DNA of 64,000 bases from Rhodoferax sp. GTDB lineage: Bacteria; Pseudomonadota; Gammaproteobacteria; Burkholderiales; Burkholderiaceae_C. Numbering within the stretch: position 1 is the first letter of the stretch; every line of letters starts with the position of its first letter. The notes under the pieces are model-generated. The model was not told where the DNA came from. It did not search any database and was given only the letters and a program-made list of their open reading frames with translations. Below are positions 25,642-34,584 of the stretch, in pieces. The translations under genes were made by a program, and so were the position numbers. Location: contig VMTC01000047.1 of the NCBI GenBank assembly GCA_013791765.1, positions 1-64,000 on the forward strand, written 5' to 3'.

Positions 25642-28560
25642 TTAGTTTATCCGTTTTTTTACGGTTCTCTGCGTCCCCGCCAGTGACGCGAGCCAGTCGT
25701 AGGCGGCTGCCTCGCTGAGAGCGCGGCTGAACAGGTAGCCCTGAAAAGCGTCGCAGCCGAGCTTGTTCAGGTAGTGGCGCTGGGCCTGTGTTTCAACGCC
25801 TTCGGCGACCACCGCGAGCCCCAGATTGTGCGCCAGCCCAATGGTGGCGGCGCAGATCGCGGCGTCATTGCTGTCGGTCTCGATGTGCTGCACAAAGGCC
25901 CGGTCAAGCTTGATGTAGTCCAGCGGCAGGCGTGTGAGGTAGGCCAGCGACGAGTAGCCGGTGCCGAAATCGTCAATCGCCACGCGCACCCCCAGGTTGC
26001 GGATGGAGCCCAGCAGTTCGATCGATGCCTGAGGGTCGCGCATGGCCACCGATTCGGTGATCTCCAGCGTCAAGGCGCTGCCGGGCAGACCGCTGGCCTG
26101 CAAGACGTCGGCAATGCTCTGGGCAAGCCGGGCATTGCGCAACTGAAGGGCGCTGAGATTGACCGCCATGCTCAACTCGGGCAGCCCCTGCTGGCGCCAA
26201 CGCGCCAAGGTGTGACATGCGGTGCGCAGGGCCCAGTCGCCGATCTCATTAATCAAGCCGAGCTCTTCGGCCAAGGCAATAAATTCGCCGGGCAAGACCA
26301 GCTCGCCGCCGGGCTTTTGCCAACGAATCAAGGCCTCTACGCCGGTGGCCTGCAAACCCGTTGCATCGAGCTGCGGCTGGTAGTGCAAAACAAACTGCCG
26401 CTGACTGACGGCTTCGCGCAGGGTGCGTTCCATTTCCAGTCGGCTGCTGGCAGCGGTCATCATGGCGGCATCAAAAGAATGGAACACTCCTTTGCCCGCA
26501 TTTTTGGCGTGGTACATGGCAATGTCCGCGCTCTGCATCAGGGCGCCCCGGTCGTGCCCGTCCTGGGGGTAATAGCAAATACCGATGGAAGCGCAGGCGC
26601 GCAGTGCATGGTTGCCCAGCGCCACGGGCTGGCTCAGGGCGTCAATGATCTTGGCGGCAACGCCAGTCGCGTCCGCCAGGTCGATCAGTTCAGTCAGCAC
26701 CACCACAAATTCGTCACCGCCGAGCCGGGCCACGATGTCATTGTCACGCACGCAGGCGCGCAAGCGGTGCGCCACTTCGCACAGAAATTGATCCCCTACG
26801 CCGTGGCCCAACGTGTCGTTGATGGCCTTGAAATTGTCCATGTCCAGGAACATGACGGCCAGGCGCCGCTCGTGGCGGCGCGCGTCTGCCACCAGTTGGT
26901 CCAGCCGGGCTTCAAGCGTGTAGCGATTGGCCAGCCCGGTCAGCGTGTCGCGGTGGGCCAGGCGCTCAATCGCTTCGGCGGCGCGGTGCTGTTCGGTCAC
27001 ATCGGTGTAGATCGTGACAAAGCTGCCGTCGGCCAATGGCAGGCCGCGAATTTCAAGAATGGTGCCGTCGGGGCGCGTGCGCTGGAACTGGTGCGGCTGA
27101 TGCAGGCGCGCCCGGGCCAGCAACTGCTGCACCTGGGTCTCGGCGTCGCCCGCGCCATATTCGCCGCGCGCCGCGTTGTAGCTAAAAAAGCGCTCTAGCG
27201 TCGGTACACCGTCAAACAAATGGGCCGGGAAATCAAGCAAGCGGGCGTACTCCTTGTTGTAAGCGAGCAGCCGTTGGTCACTGCCAAACAGAGTGACGCC
27301 ACCGGGGATGTTGTCCACCAGGGTCTGGAACACCTCGCTTTGTTGCCGGAGCTCGCGCTCAATCGTTTTTTGCTCGGTGACGTCGGAATAAATGGTGACA
27401 AAGCCACCATGGGGAATGGGTGCACCGCGCAACTCGATCACTGTGCCATTGGGGCGGGTTCGCTCCATCCGGTGCGCCACCGGGTGCGCGGCCTTGTCCA
27501 TCATCGCTGCGACGACGCTCTCCACGTCAACGTCGCCATATTCGCCGCGCTCGACGTTCCAGCGCGCCAGGCCGGCGAAATTGGGGTGTTGTTGCAGCAC
27601 CTCGGGCGTGAAGCCGAGCAGGTCAATGGCCTGTTGGTTGATCAGCACCAGATCAAGATTGGCGTCAAAAATGCTCACGCCACTGGGCAAGTTATTCACC
27701 AGCGTTTGCAGCAGCGCCGTTTTTTCCGCCAGCGCGCTCTCGCGCTCCCGACTGGTGGTGATGTCGGTATAGCTGGTGACGAAACCCACGGTGCGCCCGT
27801 CCATTTGCATTGGCCGTCCTTCGACCAGGTGGGTACGGCCATTGGGCCGGGTGCGCTCAAAGCGGTGCGCCTCGAATTTCAGTGCCCTGGCGCGGTGCTG
27901 CGCCACCTGCTCGGCCGGATCACCCGGGCCATACTCGCCGCGCCTTGCGGGGTACATCATCAGTTCTTCGTAGGGGGCGTCCTGGTAGGCGCTACCGGGC
28001 GGGAATTCAAGCACGTCGAGCACGGTGGCGTTCCAGCACTTCAGGCGCAGCTGTTCGTCGAATACGGTGATGCCTTGTGGCAGGTGGTCGACCACACTGT
28101 GCAGGTACAGCGCCTGCGCGCGCAGCGTGGTCTCGATCTGCCGTTGCTCGGTGATGTCGGTGTAGATGCTGACAAAGCCGCCGTTGGGCAGCGGGACGCC
28201 GATCATTTCAAGCACCTGGCCATTGGGCCGGGTGCGTTGAAAACGGTGCGCCTCGCCGGTGCGCGCCCGGGCCATGCGCTCGCGGGTTTGCTGCTGCGCA
28301 TCGCCCGGGCCGTACTCGCCGCGCAGGGCATTGAACAGCGTCAATTCTTCCAGCGTGGGCAAGCCGCCTTCAAACATGCGCCGGGGGAAATCGAGCATCT
28401 GAACCAGTAAGCGGTTGATCGCCCGCAGCTTGAGCTCCCGGTCAAACAGGCAGATGCCCACCGGCAGGTGATTGAGCATGGCCCTGAGCATGAGCAGCTC
28501 GTCGTCATCGACAAAGGTTGAGGCGTAATGGCCGGTTTGGAACATGGGGTTTGCTGTCAA
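25642..28560 (-). CDS. Four-PAS GGDEF-EAL cyclic-di-GMP turnover protein
   Basis: The 972-residue cytoplasmic protein has four consecutive PAS units of about 125 residues. Each contains a variant of RGEYG(P/A/D)xD, HR(F/M)(E/Q)RTRP(N/D)G and a TDxT-type end. A diguanylate cyclase domain with an intact RLGGDEF site (near 26707-26721) and an EAL phosphodiesterase domain follow. The EAL domain shows VEALIRW, NLSALQL, EITES, DDFGTGYSS and AEGVET, all intact. There is no membrane segment. The gene lies 128 bases upstream of bcsD and in the same direction, so it may share control with the polysaccharide operon and supply or remove its c-di-GMP. Confidence 0.9.
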   Translation of the reverse strand: MTANPMFQTGHYASTFVDDDELLMLRAMLNHLPVGICLFDRELKLRAINRLLVQMLDFPRRMFEGGLPTLEELTLFNALRGEYGPGDAQQQTRERMARARTGEAHRFQRTRPNGQVLEMIGVPLPNGGFVSIYTDITEQRQIETTLRAQALYLHSVVDHLPQGITVFDEQLRLKCWNATVLDVLEFPPGSAYQDAPYEELMMYPARRGEYGPGDPAEQVAQHRARALKFEAHRFERTRPNGRTHLVEGRPMQMDGRTVGFVTSYTDITTSRERESALAEKTALLQTLVNNLPSGVSIFDANLDLVLINQQAIDLLGFTPEVLQQHPNFAGLARWNVERGEYGDVDVESVVAAMMDKAAHPVAHRMERTRPNGTVIELRGAPIPHGGFVTIYSDVTEQKTIERELRQQSEVFQTLVDNIPGGVTLFGSDQRLLAYNKEYARLLDFPAHLFDGVPTLERFFSYNAARGEYGAGDAETQVQQLLARARLHQPHQFQRTRPDGTILEIRGLPLADGSFVTIYTDVTEQHRAAEAIERLAHRDTLTGLANRYTLEARLDQLVADARRHERRLAVMFLDMDNFKAINDTLGHGVGDQFLCEVAHRLRACVRDNDIVARLGGDEFVVVLTELIDLADATGVAAKIIDALSQPVALGNHALRACASIGICYYPQDGHDRGALMQSADIAMYHAKNAGKGVFHSFDAAMMTAASSRLEMERTLREAVSQRQFVLHYQPQLDATGLQATGVEALIRWQKPGGELVLPGEFIALAEELGLINEIGDWALRTACHTLARWRQQGLPELSMAVNLSALQLRNARLAQSIADVLQASGLPGSALTLEITESVAMRDPQASIELLGSIRNLGVRVAIDDFGTGYSSLAYLTRLPLDYIKLDRAFVQHIETDSNDAAICAATIGLAHNLGLAVVAEGVETQAQRHYLNKLGCDAFQGYLFSRALSEAAAYDWLASLAGTQRTVKKRIN

Positions 28561-28703
28561 TGGAGAGAGTTCAAGCGGTCAAAACCAGGCATCCAATCGT
28601 AGGCTTGTCTTGGGGTACTGGCCTTGGTGTTAACCCTGTAGGGTTCCCGTCAAACGTATGATCCAGATCGTTGTCGTTCTAAAATTGAGGCGGGGTTAAC
28701 AGC

Positions 28704-29102
28704 ATGACTGAAAGTGAACAAAGCAGTTTGAAAGTGAGTGCGCCGGGGCGCGCTGCGACCGCCCCGGCCAGCCCAGAGCCGACGCAGGAGACCCGTAGAG
28801 AGCCGCGCAAGCTGGTGGCGGGGCGCATCAAGCTCGCGACCGACTCTGGCTGGCGTCAGGAGGGGCGCATGCTCGATCTGTCGATCGGCGGCCTGAGTGC
28901 CACGATGGAAGACCCGATCCGCCCCGGGGTGCTGTGCCTGCTGGACGGCGAGATTGCGCACAACGGGAAAATACACACCATTTCAATCATCGCCAAGGCC
29001 ATCGATAGCATCCTGGTGCGCGGCAAAGGCTATCGCATTGGGTTCCAGTTTCAAAAAGTCAGCGACGGCAGTGTCGCCGTGATTCGGATGCTGCTGGGTT
29101 GA
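28704..29102 (+). CDS. PilZ-domain c-di-GMP receptor protein
   Basis: The 132-residue protein has an Ala/Pro-rich N-terminal stretch and then a PilZ domain. The c-di-GMP signature is complete: RREPRK provides the arginines and DLSIGGLS the DxSxxG part. It is divergent from the four-PAS GGDEF-EAL gene (143 bases between them) and precedes another GGDEF-EAL gene. It could relay c-di-GMP to the polysaccharide machinery or to type IV pili; its partner cannot be seen from sequence. Confidence 0.85.
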   Translation: MTESEQSSLKVSAPGRAATAPASPEPTQETRREPRKLVAGRIKLATDSGWRQEGRMLDLSIGGLSATMEDPIRPGVLCLLDGEIAHNGKIHTISIIAKAIDSILVRGKGYRIGFQFQKVSDGSVAVIRMLLG

Positions 29103-29175
29103 CAATGCAAGTCAATCGCGTTCTCAGGCTCAAAATGGTGGTGGTTCATTTCTGCTGACATACGCGCTGCACATC

Positions 29176-31740
29176 ATGGCCTTTCTTAAGTCTTTGTCCC
29201 GTGCCTGGCGCCTGCGCGCGCTGCGTTACTTGCTGGCGCTGTGCGCGCTGGGGCTGGGGGCTGCCAGCTTGGCTCAGGCGCGCGAGGTGCGCGTCGGCGT
29301 CTACCAGAACGAGCCCAAGATTTTCATGGGCGCCGACGGCCAGCCCGGTGGCATCCTGGGCGACTTGCTGGTGGCGATGGCCCGGCTGGAAGGCTGGACG
29401 CTCACGTCGGTGCCCTGTGAGTGGCCGGCTTGCCTGGACGCCTTGCAGGCCGGCAACATTGACCTGATGCCCGATATAGCTTCAACCGAAGAGCGCTTGA
29501 AGCTATTTGATCTCCACCAGATACCCTCTCTCTTTAGCTGGTCACAGTTGTACAAGCACAGCAGTGTCCCGATCAGCTCGATGCTTGACCTCAAAGGTCG
29601 GCGGGTGGCAGTGCTGGCGGTCTCGGTGCAGCAGTCCTACCTGCAGAACCTGCTGAGCAGTTTTGGCGTGCGAGCCGAGCTGGTGCCGTTCCAGTCATTG
29701 GAGGAGGCCTTTGAAAAGACCGCCTCGCAGCAAGTGGATGCGGTCGCGACCAATCGTTTTTTCGGTGACCGACGTGCCGCCACCTACCAATTGGACGCGA
29801 CACCGATCTTTTTTAATCCAGCGCAACTTTTTTACGCCACTGCCAAGGGGAGCAATGCGGATTTGTTGGCAGCAATTGACAAGCATCTGGGGCAATGGCA
29901 GTCGCAATCTGATTCCGAGTATTTCAAGGTGCTCAAGCGCTGGATGGAGGTGCCGCCGCGGTTTGTAGTGCCCACCTATCTATGGTGGAGCTTGGGCGCC
30001 CTGGCGCTGCTGCTGGCGCTGGCGCTGGCCGGTGGTGCGCTGTTGCGCCGGCAAGTGGCCGAAAAAATCCGCCATCTGCGCGCCAGCGAAGACCGGCTCG
30101 CCACCATTCTCAACAGCGTGGATGCCTTTATCTACATCAAAGACGCTGCGCTGCGTTACCAGTACGCCAACCGCAAGGTGTGCGAGTTGTTTGCTCGCCC
30201 TTTGGCAGAGGTGCAGGGGTGCACGGACAGCGATTTTTTTGACGCCACCACGGCGCAGCGCCTGCGTGCCAATGATCTTCGGGTGATTGACAATGGCGAA
30301 CGGCTGGAGGCCGAGGAGACAAACCGCAGTCTGGACGGCACCCGGGAGCAGACCTACCTGTCGATCAAATTGCCGCTGCGCCAGCCTGACGGGCGCATCT
30401 ACGCCCTGTGCGGTATTTCTGCTGACATCAGCGAGCGCAAACGGTCAGAGGAGGCGATCTATCAACTCGCTTTTTATGACCCACTGACGTTGCTGCCCAA
30501 TCGCCGCTTCCTGATGGAGCGTTTGCAGCAAATCCTCAAAGCCACTGGGCGTGAGCACCACTGTGGCGCCTTGCTGTTCATTGATGTCGACAATTTCAAA
30601 GACCTCAATGACACGCTCGGGCATGCGATCGGCGACGAGCTGCTGCGCCAAATGGCCGTGCGCCTGGGTGCCTGCACCCGCGCTGGCGACACGCTCGCGC
30701 GCCAGGGCAGCGACGAGTTCGTGCTGCTGTTGTGCGATCTGAGCCCCGAACTGGATGCGGCGCTGGAGCAAGCGCAGCACGTGGCGCAAAAGATACTGCA
30801 ACAGATTGCCGAGCCCTACCTGCTGGAAAACCAGAACTACCAGAGCACGGCCAGCATTGGTATTGCCATGTTTGGCGACGCGCCGACCAGCCGCGACGAA
30901 TTGTTCAAGCAGGCCGACCTGGCGATGTACCGAGCCAAAGCAGAGGGCCGCAACACGCTGTGTTTTTTCAACCCCGCCATGCAGGCCCAGGTGAGCGCCC
31001 GCACCGCGCTCGAGGCCGATCTGCACCAGGCGCTGACGCGCGCCGAATTCGTGTTGTATTACCAGCCCCAGGTGGATGCCGCCGGGCAACAGTTCGGTGT
31101 CGAAGCCCTGGTGCGCTGGCAGCATCCGCAGCGCGGCCTGGTGCCGCCGCTGGAGTTCATCGCGGTGGCCGAATCGACCGGCCTGATCCTGCCGCTGGGG
31201 CGCTGGATATTGATGACGGCCTGCCGCCAGTTGGCGACCTGGGCAACAAACCCGGCGCAGTCGCAGTGGTGCATTGCGGTCAACGTCAGCGCACGCCAGT
31301 TTCGCCAGAGCGACTTTGTGCAGACGGTGCAACAGGCGCTGCTACAGGCCGGCGCCAACCCGCAGCGTCTGGAGCTGGAGCTGACCGAGAGCCTGCTGGT
31401 TGACGATGTGGAGGGCGTGATTGCACGCATGAGCGCGCTCAAGGCGCTGGGCGTGCGCTTCTCACTCGACGACTTTGGCACCGGCTACTCATCGCTGAGC
31501 ATGCTCAAGCGGCTGCCGCTGGACCAGCTCAAGATTGACCAGTCTTTTGTGCACGATTTCCTGGGTAATGCGCAAGACGCCAACATAGTCAAATCCATCG
31601 TCACCCTGGGTGCCAGCCTGAACCTGCAGGTGATTGCCGAAGGGGTCGAAACCGTAGCGCAGCGCGATGCGCTGCTTGAGCTGGGCTGCACCCATTTTCA
31701 GGGCTATTTTTTTGGCCGTCCGGCGCCAGTAACCGTTTAG
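29176..31740 (+). CDS. Solute-binding/PAS/GGDEF-EAL membrane c-di-GMP protein
   Basis: The 854-residue protein has a signal peptide and a periplasmic SBP family 3 domain (about 35-260, with EVRVGVYQNEPKIF, then DIASTEERLKLFD). One membrane helix lies near 275-295, followed by a PAS domain, a GGDEF domain and an EAL domain. The cyclase site reads RQGSDEF, one residue away from GGDEF; GSDEF variants can be active, but this needs testing. The EAL domain has VEALVRW, ELTES, DDFGTGYSS and AEGVET. It probably senses an amino acid or similar small molecule in the periplasm and changes c-di-GMP. Confidence 0.88.
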   Translation: MAFLKSLSRAWRLRALRYLLALCALGLGAASLAQAREVRVGVYQNEPKIFMGADGQPGGILGDLLVAMARLEGWTLTSVPCEWPACLDALQAGNIDLMPDIASTEERLKLFDLHQIPSLFSWSQLYKHSSVPISSMLDLKGRRVAVLAVSVQQSYLQNLLSSFGVRAELVPFQSLEEAFEKTASQQVDAVATNRFFGDRRAATYQLDATPIFFNPAQLFYATAKGSNADLLAAIDKHLGQWQSQSDSEYFKVLKRWMEVPPRFVVPTYLWWSLGALALLLALALAGGALLRRQVAEKIRHLRASEDRLATILNSVDAFIYIKDAALRYQYANRKVCELFARPLAEVQGCTDSDFFDATTAQRLRANDLRVIDNGERLEAEETNRSLDGTREQTYLSIKLPLRQPDGRIYALCGISADISERKRSEEAIYQLAFYDPLTLLPNRRFLMERLQQILKATGREHHCGALLFIDVDNFKDLNDTLGHAIGDELLRQMAVRLGACTRAGDTLARQGSDEFVLLLCDLSPELDAALEQAQHVAQKILQQIAEPYLLENQNYQSTASIGIAMFGDAPTSRDELFKQADLAMYRAKAEGRNTLCFFNPAMQAQVSARTALEADLHQALTRAEFVLYYQPQVDAAGQQFGVEALVRWQHPQRGLVPPLEFIAVAESTGLILPLGRWILMTACRQLATWATNPAQSQWCIAVNVSARQFRQSDFVQTVQQALLQAGANPQRLELELTESLLVDDVEGVIARMSALKALGVRFSLDDFGTGYSSLSMLKRLPLDQLKIDQSFVHDFLGNAQDANIVKSIVTLGASLNLQVIAEGVETVAQRDALLELGCTHFQGYFFGRPAPVTV

Positions 31741-31748
31741 CGCCGTTC

Positions 31749-32192
31749 TCATTCGGGCCGGTCAAGCTTGGTCGCGAGCAATAGCGTCGAGAAGGTTTCG
31801 ATCACGCCTTTGACCACGCGCATCTTGTCAATCACAGCATCGAGTTCGTGGGTTGATTCGGTCGAGATCAGTGCGCACAAGTCGTAGCGGCCACTGACCG
31901 AGTAAAGCTTGGTGATCTCGTGTCGTTTGGACAGCGCGCGCACCACCTCCGGCTCGTTCTTGGACTCGATTGAAATCAGCACCATGGCCCGGATGCCGGG
32001 CGCCGAGCGGTTGGCGCTGAGGCCGACGGTGTAACCCGTGATGACACCCGTGTCTTCCAGCGCTTTGAGCCGCAGCTGTGCGGTGCTGCGCGCGCAGCCC
32101 AGTGCCTTGGCGAGCTTGACCATCGGCAGGCGGGCATTGACCTTGAGCAGGTCAAGCAGTTGGCGGTCCAGGGTATCGAGCGAGGTGGTCAT
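31749..32192 (-). CDS. Lrp/AsnC-family regulator of the lysine cluster
   Basis: The 147-residue protein has the AsnC-type N-terminal helix-turn-helix (LDRQLLDLLKVNARLPMVKLAK...) and a C-terminal RAM ligand-binding domain (AMVLISIESKNEPEVV, GRYDLCALIST). It is divergent from kamA, with 168 bases between the starts. That arrangement is typical of an Lrp-type protein that controls the neighbouring amino-acid catabolic operon in response to that amino acid, presumably lysine here. Confidence 0.88.
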   Translation of the reverse strand: MTTSLDTLDRQLLDLLKVNARLPMVKLAKALGCARSTAQLRLKALEDTGVITGYTVGLSANRSAPGIRAMVLISIESKNEPEVVRALSKRHEITKLYSVSGRYDLCALISTESTHELDAVIDKMRVVKGVIETFSTLLLATKLDRPE

Positions 32193-32260
32193 GCGTCAAT
32201 CAATCATCTTGTAAGAAAGGCAAGCATTTTGACTGAAATAAGCGGCCAAATTCAGGCGAT

Positions 32261-32305
32261 TTGCCTATTTTGTCTGGCAGCACTGTTGCCTAAACTTTGT
32301 TGCAG
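32261..32305 (+). promoter_or_regulatory. Direct-repeat pair in the lrp-kamA divergent region
   Basis: Two 20-base segments starting at 32261 and 32286 both begin TTGCCTA and end in GCAG, with TTTGT in between. They are offset by 25 bases and lie 56-100 bases upstream of kamA. Lrp-type proteins bind repeated, weakly conserved sites, so this could be an operator. The evidence is repetition and position only. Confidence 0.35.
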
Positions 32306-32360
32306 CCTCCAAGCGATCGCGCCGGTTACTTGGGCCATTGCCACCGAACAGGAATTCCCC

Positions 32361-33542
32361 ATGCTGCAAAGAGTTGACTTCAATCCCGCCAAAAAATTGC
32401 TGACTCGCGCGGAGCTTGATGCCTATGACCCGCAGTCCGAGTCGTGGCAAAAGCAGTTTGCACGCCGCTACACGCACCACTCGGAACTCGACGGTGTGCT
32501 CAACCACATCGAGAACGTCAATGAAACGGTCTACAAGAAGTTTGCCATTGCGATCACGCCCTACATGGCGCAACTGATGGACCGGGATGACCCGAACTGT
32601 CCGATCCGTCTGCAGTACCTGCCCACGTTTCACGAAGAAACCAAAGCTGGCTTTGCCACCATGCTCGACCAGCTCGGTGAAGAGGGTGACACCATCCCCG
32701 GCACCAGCATCGTGCACCGCTACCCGCGCCGGGTGCTGTTTTTGGTCAGCAACACCTGCGCCACGCTGTGCCGTTTTTGCACCCGCAAGCGCATGGTCAG
32801 CCAGCCCAGCGGTTCGGTGCACAAGGACGAGATCGAAGCCTCTATTGACTACATTGCCAACAACAAAAACATCGACGATGTGCTGCTCTCGGGTGGCGAT
32901 CCGCTGACCTTTACCGACGAGCGTCTGGACGAAATTCTGGGCCAGATCCGCACCCGCGCGCCACATGTGCGCTTTTTGCGCATCGGCTCGCGCATGGTGG
33001 TGCAGATGCCGACGCGCGTGACGCCCGAGCTGTGCGCCGTGCTGGAGAAACACTGCGTGCAGATGGTCAACATCCACATCAACCACCCCAAGGAGATCAC
33101 CCCGTTGCTGCGTCAGCGCATCAAGCTGCTGCAAAAGGCCGGCATCATGATGGGCCTGCAGACCGTTTGCCTCAAGGGTGTCAATGACAATGTCGAGGTG
33201 ATGCGTGAGCTGTTCATGCAGAGCATCGAGATGGGCGTTCGTCCCTACTATGTGTATTCGACCGACATGGTTGAAGGCGCGCACCATTTCATCGTGCCGC
33301 ACCGGCGCATGCTCGAGCTCTACGAAGGTCTGCGCGGCTGGATCAGTGGCCCGGCGGTGCCGACCTTTATCGTTGACGGCATGGGCGGTCTGGGCAAGCT
33401 GCCCATCATTCCAAGCTATGTGCGTGAAGAGGCCTTGCCAGACGGCAGCGGCACCACGGTCAAGTGCCGCAACTATGCGGGCAAAACGGTCGAAATGCCG
33501 GGCCTGGGCCAGGACTTCCACCTGCCCAGCCGCACCCTGTGA
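32361..33542 (+). CDS. kamA: Lysine 2,3-aminomutase (radical SAM, PLP)
   Basis: The ATG at 32361 is preceded by AGGAA at a good distance; longer in-frame starts would run into the regulator's promoter. The 393-residue protein has the radical-SAM cluster motif CRFCTRKR (with the first Cys in NTCATLC), LLSGGDPLTF, and a C-terminal segment with PTFIVDGMGGLGK typical of this family. It converts L-lysine to L-beta-lysine using a [4Fe-4S] cluster, SAM and PLP, the first step of lysine fermentation. It is followed after four bases by kdd. Confidence 0.9.
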   Translation: MLQRVDFNPAKKLLTRAELDAYDPQSESWQKQFARRYTHHSELDGVLNHIENVNETVYKKFAIAITPYMAQLMDRDDPNCPIRLQYLPTFHEETKAGFATMLDQLGEEGDTIPGTSIVHRYPRRVLFLVSNTCATLCRFCTRKRMVSQPSGSVHKDEIEASIDYIANNKNIDDVLLSGGDPLTFTDERLDEILGQIRTRAPHVRFLRIGSRMVVQMPTRVTPELCAVLEKHCVQMVNIHINHPKEITPLLRQRIKLLQKAGIMMGLQTVCLKGVNDNVEVMRELFMQSIEMGVRPYYVYSTDMVEGAHHFIVPHRRMLELYEGLRGWISGPAVPTFIVDGMGGLGKLPIIPSYVREEALPDGSGTTVKCRNYAGKTVEMPGLGQDFHLPSRTL

Positions 33543-33546
33543 CACC

Positions 33547-34584
33547 ATGAAACACGGCTCCCCCTTCGGCACGCACCGTGTGCTCGACCCCATCGGCGTG
33601 CTGCCACAGCCGGCCTGGAAGCTCGACAACACGATGGCCATTTACGACAACGAAATTTTGATCGACGTGTCGGCGCTGAACATCGACTCCGCCAGCTTCA
33701 CGCAAATCAAGGCGGCGTGCGAAAACGACGAGGGCCGCATTGCCGCGATGGTGATTGGCATCGTGGCGCAGCGCGGCAAGCACCATAACCCGGTGACCGG
33801 CTCGGGCGGCATGTTGATCGGCACCGTGGCGCAGATTGGCTCGGCGTTGGCGGACAAGATCGATGTCAAGGTCGGCGACAAGATTGCCACGCTGGTGTCG
33901 CTGTCGCTCACGCCGCTGCGCATTGAGGCCATCAAGAAGATTCACCTGCACAAGGACCAGATCGAGATCAAGGGCCAGGCTATTTTGTTCGAGACCGGCC
34001 TGTACGCCAGGTTGCCTCACGACCTTGATGAAAATCTGGCGCTGGCCATTCTGGATGTGGCCGGTGCACCGGCGCAAACGGCTCGACTGGTGCAGCCGGG
34101 CCACACCGTGGTGGTCATTGGCGGTGGCGGCAAGTCGGGCACGCTGTGCATTTATGAAGCGAAGAAGCGTGCCGGAGCAACCGGTTGCGTGATCGGCGTC
34201 TCGCCCTTTGCGAAGGACTGCGAGCGCATGAAAGGCCTGGGCTGGGCGGATCACGCGCTTCAGGTCGATGCCACCGACGCTCTGGCCTTGATGGACGCGG
34301 TGGCTGCCGTGACCGAAGGCCAACTGGCCGATGTGGTGATCAACTGCGTCAACATTCCCAACACCGAGATGGGTAGCATTCTGGCCACGCGTCAGCACGG
34401 CAAAATTTACTTCTTTTCGATGGCCACCAGCTTCACCGCCGCCGCGCTGGGCGCCGAGGGCGTGGGCAAAGACGTGGAGATGATCGTCGGCAACGGCTAC
34501 GCCACCGGGCACGCCGAGTTCGCGCTCGGTTTGTTGCGCGAGAGCCCCAAGCTGCGCGCGCTGTTTGAGCAGCTTTATGTCTGA
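33547..34584 (+). CDS. kdd: L-erythro-3,5-diaminohexanoate dehydrogenase
   Basis: The ATG at 33547 gives 345 residues and lies just after the kamA stop. The protein contains SPFGTHRVLDPIGVLPQ at its start and a nucleotide-binding fold with VVVIGGGGKSGTLC. Kdd oxidatively deaminates 3,5-diaminohexanoate to 3-keto-5-aminohexanoate with NAD, the third step of the pathway. The length and N-terminal motif agree with known Kdd, and the surrounding kam, kce and kal genes support the call. Confidence 0.88.
   Translation: MKHGSPFGTHRVLDPIGVLPQPAWKLDNTMAIYDNEILIDVSALNIDSASFTQIKAACENDEGRIAAMVIGIVAQRGKHHNPVTGSGGMLIGTVAQIGSALADKIDVKVGDKIATLVSLSLTPLRIEAIKKIHLHKDQIEIKGQAILFETGLYARLPHDLDENLALAILDVAGAPAQTARLVQPGHTVVVIGGGGKSGTLCIYEAKKRAGATGCVIGVSPFAKDCERMKGLGWADHALQVDATDALALMDAVAAVTEGQLADVVINCVNIPNTEMGSILATRQHGKIYFFSMATSFTAAALGAEGVGKDVEMIVGNGYATGHAEFALGLLRESPKLRALFEQLYV

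Noticed and set aside
25774-27198. Long open frame (474 codons) opposite the four-PAS GGDEF-EAL gene
   Set aside because: It mirrors a GC-rich coding region in the antisense direction, with low-complexity His/Gln/Gly-rich translation and no recognisable domain.
29473-29508. Sequence with ATAGCTT...GCGCTTGAAGCTAT inside the SBP/GGDEF-EAL gene, resembling the dispersed repeat
   Set aside because: It encodes the normal ST-x-ERLK motif of SBP family 3 domains, so the likeness is probably chance.
32265-33641. 458-codon open frame antisense to kamA
   Set aside because: The opposite strand encodes a clear radical-SAM enzyme; this frame is a codon-bias shadow.
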